This document shows, piece after piece, positions 1 through 5,454 of a stretch of 7,803 bases of DNA (position 1 is the stretch's first letter; each line of letters opens with the position of its first letter). Below the pieces are notes generated by a model. It ran no database searches. It saw only the letters and a program-made list of their open reading frames with translations, and was not told where the DNA came from. The DNA lies in the NCBI GenBank assembly GCA_903858555.1, contig CAIOJG010000024.1, forward strand, positions 1 to 7,803, written 5' to 3'. This DNA is from Candidatus Magasanikiibacteriota bacterium (GTDB taxonomy: Bacteria; Patescibacteriota; Patescibacteriia; Magasanikbacterales; GWA2-37-8). Made by a program: the position numbers and the translations under genes.

Positions 1-3000
1 ACCAAAGTATCCTGTTGCCGACGTTTTTAATAATCCGGCTTTTTTAAGAGCGGTTTGAAGTTGTTTTATCGCTTTGCTACCTGAACTAGGTTTTACCTTT
101 GCAACCAAATCATCTAGGCTCATTGTAACTGATGCAGTCACATTCAATCCAACTGAACTTTTAGGTAAACTAGCTAAGTATTTTTTTACAGCAGCATCTG
201 TAACCTTGCCATAATAATTAGTCGGTGAAAATTTCTTTGGCAAAAAACCTAATTTAACCAACTCAAGTTGGAGTTGTTTTACATTTGGACTAGTTACCCC
301 AAATTTTAAAACACTCAGCAACTGATCGATTTTATTTTTTGATATTTCCGCGCCACTTGGAGTTTTTTCATTAAACAAATAAAATTGTCCCGGCACTGTA
401 CTGGAAGGTAGTTTTTCTATTGGATTGTTTACTATGGGTAAGGTATTTGTTGTTGGCAGCGTAGTAGTAACGACCATTACTACTGGCGCAATCACTATTG
501 GTGCTCCACCTCCGCCGCCCCCACCTCCACCACCGCTAGAAACAACCGGCGCTGTCACAGTAATTGTGCGACTAGTAGAGGTAGAATTTGAAGATAAATC
601 TGTAGCTGTATAGGTAACCGTATATGTACCGACAATATTAGTATTTACCGACCCGGTAGTAGTCACATGCACTGAACCATCGACAGCGTCAGTCGCGGTG
701 GCACCGAGTTCGGAATAATTATTGCCGGTATTTAGGCTGACCGTTCTCGAACCATTTAACGTAATTACTGGCGGCGCAGTATCACGCACGATCACACTGC
801 GTGAAGTAGTAGCGGTATTTAAAGCAGAATCCGTAGCAGAATAAATAATCGCATAAGTGCCAAGCGTACTAGTCCTGACAGTACCGGTGACCGCAACCGA
901 CACGCTGCCATCTTCCACGTCCAGAGCAGTGGCACCGAGTTCGGAATAATTAGTTCCAAATTCTACATAAACTGTACTAGAACCATTTAAGGTTATCACC
1001 GGCGAACTGGTGTCTGGCACAGTCGTGAAAAAATGCGCTGTCTTGTCCGTCCAAGGCAGAGATAAATTATTACCATTGGAATCTTGAATACTGGAACTTA
1101 CAAAAAGATAATAACTGGTACTTGGCGACAAATTTGCGGATGGCGTAATACTGGCAGTGGTGCTATTTACGGCCGCCACCGTGCTGGTAATTTTTGCATC
1201 CGTAATATAATTTCTCAATTCAATTCCGTTAGATAGAGTAGAGGTATTTAAACTATGAGAAAAAGTAATTATCGGCACTACATTTAAAGCTGTCGAAGCA
1301 GCTCCGTTAGTTGGAGTTGATGTGACGGCCGTCGGCGGTGTCACAAATTGCATAGCTGAAAAGGCGTTTATTCTTTTACCGGAAACGGTTGTGGAAGCCA
1401 AGGCAGAAATCGAATCTCCGGTTGTCAAAATAGTATTTTTTATTTGAGCGACCGATAAGTCTGGACGATAACCCCAAAGCAGAGCAGACAACCCTACTAC
1501 ATGAGGCGTCGCCATGGAGGTGCCATCAAAATAATCATATTTTTGATCACCACCGTCGCTATAACTGGTAATCACCACATCATCCACCCAACAACCGGCG
1601 TGAGAATTATCCGTACCATCGCTCACCCAACCAAAACTTAATTTGAAGGTGCTAGTCAGATATTGTGCCGGAATTTGTTCGGCCTGAAAATGATAAGTGG
1701 CACTGCCGACCGAGCTGAGCGGAAACTCACCATTATTTGTGTCCAACTGCGCTTCATCCCAACGATCAAACTCGGTAAAATTTGTACCATCACTACTAAA
1801 ATTTAAATTCATATAATCAGCCCAGCCATCGGTAATATATTGAGTATCACAACTTGCCCAAAAATCTATGGTGGCACCGGTAGAAGTAGACATATCGATA
1901 GTTGGAGAAATTGCACTAGAACTGGCATTGGCATGATAAGTGGTACTAACATCGCCAATCAAAACTTTTCCAAAACTGGAACCAACATTTTTTGTACCCC
2001 AATAATTCATTGTACCGGTAGACGTCCAACCAGCTGGTAGTGCCGACACAGTCACGCCTTCAAAATTTTCAGAATAAAAATTATCATTATTATCTACCGA
2101 GCTCAAAATATTTACGCCCGGCGCCCCAACATCTACCGAAGTGGTACTAAAATCTGAAAAATAAGCCAATGCGTCATTTTGATCAGTAGCTGCGACACAA
2201 ATAATATTGGAAGAGGTGTAATCACAAGGATATAAATGTAACAAATCATTATTAGTACCTTGGTTTCCGGCCGCCACTACAAATAAACCCGGAAAAGAAT
2301 CAATCGCGTCCTTTAGAGCTACATCATTAGATGGACCACCCCAACTCGCATTAATTACTTTCGCGCCATTTTGTTTAGCAAAATCTATCGCCAAAATAAT
2401 AATATTGGCCGTGGTCAAATCGGATTTCAAAGCCATAATTTTCGCGTGTGGTGCGACACCAATTATTCCGATGCCATTATTTTTTACGGCCGCAATCGTA
2501 CCGGCTACATGCGTGCCATGGGTACTATTAGTTGGCAAAGGAATTTTATCGCCATCTTCATAATCGTAACCATGCTGACAACCACCCAGTGGATTGCCAT
2601 TTTCGTCTTTACAGTCGGTGCCATCCCACATACTATCAGCTAGATCCGGATGATTATAAGCCACACCAGTATCAATCACCGCCACAATCGTCGTAGAATT
2701 TGTTCCTTCATCTATCGCCCAAGCTTCCGGCGCGCTAATATCCGCATTGATAGTGCCGGTAACACCATTTACGGTTTGACCGGTATTATCTAAGCCCCAA
2801 AGTGACGCGCGATAAGTATCGTCGGTCGCGATATCGGTCGGTTCGTATTGATAATTTGGTTGCGCGTATTCCACACTTGGATCGTTTTTAAAATTATTGA
2901 TTAGCACTTCCGTATCAAAAGTTTTACTTTTTAGCAAAGCTAAATTATGTTTCTTATTTTGTCTTTTAATGGAAAAATTTTTATTTAAAGCCAAAGTTTT

Positions 3001-3174
3001 GACTGCTTGTGCGTCTTTATATTTCACCAAAACTTCACCTTCTACATAATGATGTCTTAAAACTGGTGAATTTGTCATCGACAAATTGGCGGCAAAAGTC
3101 TTAGATCCAAAAAACATTCCACCCACTACTAAAAAACCCACACTACCGATTAAAGAAAATTTTCTAAATAACAT
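1..3174 (-). CDS. Secreted S8 (subtilisin-like) serine protease with Ig-like and peptidoglycan-binding domains, 3' end missing
   Basis: Open from the ATG at 3174 to the window edge: 1058 codons, C-terminus outside the window. Visible layout: signal peptide (residues 1-28, RK then a hydrophobic core, cleavage near TFA-A); fervidolysin-like propeptide (about 40-110, GEVLVKYK to VEYAQPNYQ); S8 catalytic domain from about 124 with the full triad: Asp168 in VIDTG, His219 in HGTHVAGT, Ser553 in GTSMATPH, plus oxyanion Asn304 in AAGN. A jelly-roll-like insertion occupies about 361-536. Then come an SbsA/Big_5-type Ig domain (611-718), two DUF5011-like Ig repeats (721-797, 798-874), Gly10 (881-890), and two peptidoglycan-binding-like repeats (about 955-1003, and 1020 to the edge, ending in GYFG). 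Family knowledge predicts an exported endoprotease; wall attachment through the tail is inference. It starts 12 nt after the upstream stop codon and no Shine-Dalgarno is visible, so it is probably co-transcribed. Substrate is unknown. Confidence 0.93.
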   Translation of the reverse strand, partial: MLFRKFSLIGSVGFLVVGGMFFGSKTFAANLSMTNSPVLRHHYVEGEVLVKYKDAQAVKTLALNKNFSIKRQNKKHNLALLKSKTFDTEVLINNFKNDPSVEYAQPNYQYEPTDIATDDTYRASLWGLDNTGQTVNGVTGTINADISAPEAWAIDEGTNSTTIVAVIDTGVAYNHPDLADSMWDGTDCKDENGNPLGGCQHGYDYEDGDKIPLPTNSTHGTHVAGTIAAVKNNGIGIIGVAPHAKIMALKSDLTTANIIILAIDFAKQNGAKVINASWGGPSNDVALKDAIDSFPGLFVVAAGNQGTNNDLLHLYPCDYTSSNIICVAATDQNDALAYFSDFSTTSVDVGAPGVNILSSVDNNDNFYSENFEGVTVSALPAGWTSTGTMNYWGTKNVGSSFGKVLIGDVSTTYHANASSSAISPTIDMSTSTGATIDFWASCDTQYITDGWADYMNLNFSSDGTNFTEFDRWDEAQLDTNNGEFPLSSVGSATYHFQAEQIPAQYLTSTFKLSFGWVSDGTDNSHAGCWVDDVVITSYSDGGDQKYDYFDGTSMATPHVVGLSALLWGYRPDLSVAQIKNTILTTGDSISALASTTVSGKRINAFSAMQFVTPPTAVTSTPTNGAASTALNVVPIITFSHSLNTSTLSNGIELRNYITDAKITSTVAAVNSTTASITPSANLSPSTSYYLFVSSSIQDSNGNNLSLPWTDKTAHFFTTVPDTSSPVITLNGSSTVYVEFGTNYSELGATALDVEDGSVSVAVTGTVRTSTLGTYAIIYSATDSALNTATTSRSVIVRDTAPPVITLNGSRTVSLNTGNNYSELGATATDAVDGSVHVTTTGSVNTNIVGTYTVTYTATDLSSNSTSTSRTITVTAPVVSSGGGGGGGGGGAPIVIAPVVMVVTTTLPTTNTLPIVNNPIEKLPSSTVPGQFYLFNEKTPSGAEISKNKIDQLLSVLKFGVTSPNVKQLQLELVKLGFLPKKFSPTNYYGKVTDAAVKKYLASLPKSSVGLNVTASVTMSLDDLVAKVKPSSGSKAIKQLQTALKKAGLLKTSATGYFG
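505..534 (-). repeat. Ten-glycine linker in the protease
   Basis: Ten consecutive Gly codons (residues 881-890) using GGT, GGA, GGG and GGC in a mix, so this is not a simple nucleotide microsatellite. It separates the Ig-like repeats from the C-terminal peptidoglycan-binding region and probably acts as a flexible hinge. Poly-Gly linkers of this kind are, in my experience, common in exported Patescibacteria proteins. The plus strand reads as poly-proline here, which is only an antisense shadow. Confidence 0.85.
553..1014 (-). repeat. Tandem pair of 77-codon Ig-like (DUF5011-type) repeats
   Basis: Two consecutive 231-nt units (784-1014 and 553-783) encode Ig-like modules beginning DTSSPVITLNGS and DTAPPVITLNGS, each with NYSELGATA, DGSV and GTY..YSATD/YTATD motifs. 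A 24-nt stretch (698-721 and 929-952) is identical at the DNA level exactly 231 nt apart, suggesting fairly recent duplication or gene conversion. Such modules usually act as spacers holding a catalytic or binding domain away from the cell surface. Confidence 0.85.
1567..2094 (-). other. Jelly-roll-like domain inserted inside the S8 catalytic domain
   Basis: Residues about 361-536 of the protease sit between the conserved strand APGVNILS and the catalytic-serine segment GTSMATPH, which are normally about 10-25 residues apart in subtilases. The segment opens with ENFEG and LPAGW, has several Trp/Gly/Asp-rich strands, and closes with CWVDDVVI. This pattern resembles choice-of-anchor J (cleaved adhesin) or MAM-type jelly-roll domains. 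It probably binds a ligand or calcium, or gates access to the active site; that role is inference. Confidence 0.6.
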
Positions 3175-3186
3175 AAAAAAATATTG

Positions 3187-4197
3187 TCATAAAACCATTC
3201 GGCTAATTATACCATATTCTGCATCAACCTCCACCAAATCTCCATCTTTAAAAATTTTAGTCGCGTATTTTGTGCCAATGACGCAAGGGATGCCTAGCTC
3301 GCGCGAAATCACGGCAGCATGACACAAAATTCCACCTTCGTCGGTAACAATCGCGGCGGCTTTATGAATACCCACCATCATCGCCGGAGTGGTCATGGCC
3401 GAAACAATTATGTCGCCTTTTTCTACTTTATTTATTTCGTCGTTTTTTCGTACCACCTTCACTCTACCGTGCGCGTGTCCGGGATTGGCTACCGTGCCTT
3501 TCAAATTTTGACTTGTTACCAAACTGCTTTCCGCTAAAATAAAATTTGGGAAATTATTTTTAAAATCAGTCCAGTCCCCTAATAAATTTTTCCCGTTTGA
3601 AATATTAAAAAATGAAACGTAACGTTTTTTTAATTCCTCAAGCGTCGGCAATCGGTCGTTTTTTATTTCAGCTACCAAAATCGAATAAGAATTTTTCTCA
3701 AACTGCGGATATAGTTTATATAGAGTTGCCCTAATCAAACGATCGCTATAAGCAAACAAATGGTCGGCTCCACGTAATTTTTTACTCAAATCCGCCACCT
3801 CTGTTTCCGTACCAGGCCATTCACACAGATACGAATAAATCAGATTGGCATACATCGCGCTCTCCAGTTGATCTATATACTCAATCAACTCATCTTTATT
3901 TTCAAAAAAATCTTTTTGCCATAACTTTTCAAATTCTTCAATTTGTTTTTTGGCGGAATTTAAAATTTCCAAAAATTTATTTTTTTGACTGTGTGATTTT
4001 TTAGCTAATTCATTTTTTAATTTTTTCAATAATTCTTCATTTTCCCAAACTTCAGATACACCGTCGTCGATGTGGTCAAATCCAAAAATCTCATCCTTTC
4101 CTAAAAACTCTCGAACGGCTTTATTGTGCGCCAAGAACCACAGATCTTGAATGATCATGAGGGAGTCGCGGGTGTAATTTTTGGTGAGGGTAGGCAT
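3187..4197 (-). CDS. PEP-utilising enzyme mobile (phosphohistidine) domain protein, no ATP-grasp domain
   Basis: 336 residues. The C-terminal part (about 232-336) is a PEP-utiliser mobile domain (PF00391 type): NPGHAHGRVKVV, GDIIVSAMTTPAM, then GGILCHAAVISRELGIPCV with His293 as the predicted phosphorylated residue, ending in GDLVEVDAEYG. Residues 1-230 are helical and charged (TRDSL and WFLAHN near the start). They may correspond to the middle substrate-binding region of rifampicin-phosphotransferase-like or PEP-synthase-like proteins. A full family member has about 800 residues with an N-terminal ATP-grasp kinase domain and, in PEP synthase, a C-terminal TIM barrel; both are absent. The phosphodonor therefore has to be a partner elsewhere, or the protein has another role. 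The ATG at 4197 lies only about 9 nt from the predicted transcription start, with no Shine-Dalgarno. The protease gene follows 12 nt downstream. Fold is confident; substrate is unknown. Confidence 0.85.
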   Translation of the reverse strand: MPTLTKNYTRDSLMIIQDLWFLAHNKAVREFLGKDEIFGFDHIDDGVSEVWENEELLKKLKNELAKKSHSQKNKFLEILNSAKKQIEEFEKLWQKDFFENKDELIEYIDQLESAMYANLIYSYLCEWPGTETEVADLSKKLRGADHLFAYSDRLIRATLYKLYPQFEKNSYSILVAEIKNDRLPTLEELKKRYVSFFNISNGKNLLGDWTDFKNNFPNFILAESSLVTSQNLKGTVANPGHAHGRVKVVRKNDEINKVEKGDIIVSAMTTPAMMVGIHKAAAIVTDEGGILCHAAVISRELGIPCVIGTKYATKIFKDGDLVEVDAEYGIISRMVL

Positions 4198-4212
4198 AAA
4201 TTTTGCAAATAA

Positions 4213-4241
4213 ACTATACCAATTTTAGGAAGAACAGGCAA
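4213..4241 (-). promoter_or_regulatory. Predicted sigma70 promoter of the PEP-mobile-domain/protease operon
   Basis: Read on the minus strand: -35 TTGCCT (4236-4241), a 17-bp spacer, -10 TATAGT (4213-4218) preceded by TG as an extended -10 (TGGTATAGT). The transcription start should fall near 4206, leaving a leader of only 7-10 nt before the ATG at 4197. The promoter directly follows the T tract of the metF terminator, so the two units are tightly insulated. Confidence 0.65.
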
Positions 4242-4242
4242 A

Positions 4243-4324
4243 TACAAAAAAATATAAACAAACAAAAAACCGCCCGTCGTTTAAATCCAAAAAATATTTT
4301 TGAACTTAAACGATTGCGGGCGGT
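4243..4324 (-). terminator. Intrinsic terminator after metF
   Basis: Inverted repeat on the minus strand: arm 4306-4324 (ACCGCCCG, three unpaired bases, TCGTTTAA) pairs with 4269-4284, giving 16 bp with a 3-nt bulge. The long loop (4285-4305) can itself form a small A/T hairpin. The minus-strand exit is T-rich (TTTTTTGTTTGTTTATA, about 4252-4268). The plus-strand exit has no T run, so it works only for minus-strand transcripts, i.e. metF. Confidence 0.85.
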
Positions 4325-4367
4325 CCAAGTGTCTGACCTATTCCCTCCTCGTTGGCTTTTGGCCAAA

Positions 4368-5225
4368 TTATTTTTTTATCACCTCCAAGATGGCTTTAGT
4401 CGCACGAGCGCGATTAAGCGTAAAGAAATGGATACCGGGAGCGCCAGCTTCGAGCAAACCTTGGCACTGTTCAACGGCATGTTTCACACCAATCTCAAAC
4501 ACGGCTTCCGGTTCATGACGATGCCGCGCGAGCGTTGCCATGAATTCAGGCGGCGCACTCACACCACAAAACGAGATGAAGCGTTCCGCGGTAGTAACAT
4601 GGGTGACAGGCAAAATCCCAGGGACAATCGGCACCAAAATACCAACCGCCCGCGCCCGCCGAACCAGATCAAAGTAATGCCGATTGTCAAAGAAAAGTTG
4701 GGTGATGAGAAAATCCACTCCCGCCTCCACTTTGAGTTTCAGATGACGAAGATCCGTGTCCACACCGATGCTTTCCGAATGACACTCGGGATAGCACGCT
4801 CCACCCACATCCACCGGCCATGAACCGCCGCGCACCAGCCGCACCAAATCGCTGGCAAACGAAAACTCACAAGTCTCGAGTGCGCTGTGCTCGTGTGGAC
4901 GATCGCCACGCAAACACAAAATGTTTTCCAGACCGGCAGCCTGAATTCCATTCAGCAATTCACGCACCTCCGCCATCGTATGACCAATGCACGCCAAGTG
5001 CACCAGCGGCTCAAGACCAAATGTGCGTTTGATCTCGCTGGCGGTCACAATAGTCTGACTACGAGTGGAGCCACCCGCCCCATAAGTCACCGACACAAAA
5101 CCTGGATTGCAACTTTCCAAACTACCCAGCGTCTCCCACAGACGCGCTTGCTCTGCTTCATTTTTTGGCGGACAAACTTCAAGCGAAAACACCGGGCTCT
5201 GCCCAAACAAACTGGAAATTCGCAT
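4368..5225 (-). CDS. metF: 5,10-methylenetetrahydrofolate reductase
   Basis: Catalyses the FAD-dependent reduction of 5,10-methylene-THF to 5-methyl-THF, the methyl donor for methionine synthesis; cytoplasmic. At 285 residues it matches bacterial MetF (about 296 in E. coli). All hallmark motifs are in order: LEVCPPKN with Glu16 (E. coli Glu28), SVTYGAGGSTR (45-55), LRGD with Asp108 (E. coli Asp120, next to the flavin), GGACYPE (141-147), ITQLFFD with Gln176, and VPIVPGILPV. The ATG at 5225 is chosen because GGAGG (5231-5235) lies 5 nt upstream. An in-frame GTG at 5264 would add 13 residues, but it falls in the loop of the leader terminator. A SAM-I riboswitch controls the gene. GC is markedly higher than in the neighbours: I count 41/60 at 4801-4860 and 31/60 at 4441-4500, against 17/60 at 5641-5700. 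This fits horizontal transfer. No metE, metH or other methionine gene is in the window. Confidence 0.97.
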   Translation of the reverse strand: MRISSLFGQSPVFSLEVCPPKNEAEQARLWETLGSLESCNPGFVSVTYGAGGSTRSQTIVTASEIKRTFGLEPLVHLACIGHTMAEVRELLNGIQAAGLENILCLRGDRPHEHSALETCEFSFASDLVRLVRGGSWPVDVGGACYPECHSESIGVDTDLRHLKLKVEAGVDFLITQLFFDNRHYFDLVRRARAVGILVPIVPGILPVTHVTTAERFISFCGVSAPPEFMATLARHRHEPEAVFEIGVKHAVEQCQGLLEAGAPGIHFFTLNRARATKAILEVIKK

Positions 5226-5230
5226 CACAC

Positions 5231-5235
5231 CCTCC
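5231..5235 (-). promoter_or_regulatory. Strong ribosome-binding site deciding the metF start
   Basis: GGAGG on the minus strand, 5 nt from the ATG at 5225. It lies just beyond the terminator T tract, so it is transcribed only on read-through. It is the only strong Shine-Dalgarno I see before any gene here, and it rules against the GTG start at 5264. Confidence 0.85.
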
Positions 5236-5239
5236 AAGC

Positions 5240-5276
5240 AAAAAACAAAAAACTTCCTACCCACACGGATAAGAAG
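5240..5276 (-). terminator. Riboswitch-controlled intrinsic terminator in the metF leader
   Basis: Minus strand: CTTCTTATCC, loop GTGT, GGGTAGGAAG (5253-5276) form an uninterrupted 10-bp stem including G-U pairs. It is followed by six T, one G and six T (5240-5252). It sits between the SAM-I aptamer and the metF ribosome-binding site, as expected for transcriptional attenuation. The first six bases of the 5' arm (CTTCTT) can pair with GGGAAG at the P4/P1 3' side of the aptamer, a plausible antiterminator (inference). Confidence 0.88.
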
Positions 5277-5285
5277 CCTAAAATT

Positions 5286-5305
5286 TCTCTGTCAATAAAC
5301 AAAGA
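5286..5305 (-). other. Small hairpin between aptamer and terminator
   Basis: On the minus strand TCTTTGT, a 6-nt loop TTATTG and ACAGAGA form a 7-bp stem, directly abutting the 3' strand of aptamer helix P1. It may stack on P1 or take part in the antiterminator; its function is not known. Confidence 0.45.
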
Positions 5306-5400
5306 CACATCTTCCCCATCATGGGTTGGAATTACCACCTTAACAAAAGTCAGGTTGGTAGAGAGTCAACGGGCCAATTCCCTCGTCTCTTCTGGATAAA
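5306..5400 (-). promoter_or_regulatory. SAM-I (S-box) riboswitch aptamer upstream of metF
   Basis: On the minus strand the leader matches the S-box core in order. P1: TATC (5395-5398) with GATG (5308-5311). P2 base: AGAGA (5386-5390) with TCTCT (5360-5364). Kink-turn: CGAGGGA opposite GTTGA. P2 top: GGG (5380-5382) with CCC (5371-5373), loop AATTGG. P3: ACCT (5352-5355) with AGGT (5337-5340). P4: CCCA-TGA-TGGG (5315-5325), followed by the conserved GGAAGAT. The pseudoknot is present as TTGG (5374-5377) with CCAA (5326-5329), a compensated change from the usual CUGG/CCAG. The family binds S-adenosylmethionine and represses methionine genes. Gene content (metF) and the downstream terminator agree: bound ligand should favour termination. 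P1 is unusually short, about 4 bp. Confidence 0.93.
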
Positions 5401-5424
5401 AAAATTGTTTAAAGAACTGTGGTT

Positions 5425-5453
5425 AGTTTACTAAAAAAGTTTATTTTTGTCAA
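5425..5453 (-). promoter_or_regulatory. Predicted sigma70 promoter of metF
   Basis: Minus strand: -35 TTGACA (5448-5453, perfect consensus), 17-bp spacer, -10 TAAACT (5425-5430). Transcription should start near 5418, about 20 nt before the riboswitch. The -35 begins one base after the stop codon of the repeat-protein gene, so metF is its own transcription unit. I saw no separate terminator for the repeat-protein gene in this space, so read-through into the riboswitch is possible. Confidence 0.78.
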
Positions 5454-5454
5454 A

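Noticed and set aside
425..613. Plus-strand reading frame with a poly-proline run
   Set aside because: It is the antisense of the Gly10 linker in the protease, which is a long and clearly conserved gene on the minus strand.
3187..4197. Annotation as PEP synthase or pyruvate phosphate dikinase
   Set aside because: Only the mobile phosphohistidine domain is present; the ATP-grasp and TIM-barrel domains of those enzymes are missing and the length is less than half.
4325..4367. SD-like GAGGAGGG just after metF on the minus strand, hinting at a small gene
   Set aside because: No start codon follows at a useful distance before the terminator hairpin. A small 5-bp hairpin (4352-4366) is present but has no T tract.
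4203..4823. 206-codon plus-strand reading frame
   Set aside because: It covers the PEP-gene promoter, the metF terminator and the 3' half of metF in antisense. Its composition is just the complement of metF and it has no recognisable motif.
5226..5264. Longer metF starting at the GTG at 5264
   Set aside because: The GTG lies in the loop of the attenuator terminator and the extra 13 residues are encoded by the T tract and ribosome-binding site. GGAGG is correctly spaced for the ATG at 5225.
4887..5399. 170-codon plus-strand reading frame
   Set aside because: Antisense to metF and to the riboswitch leader; the metF strand has all the conserved motifs and regulatory signals.
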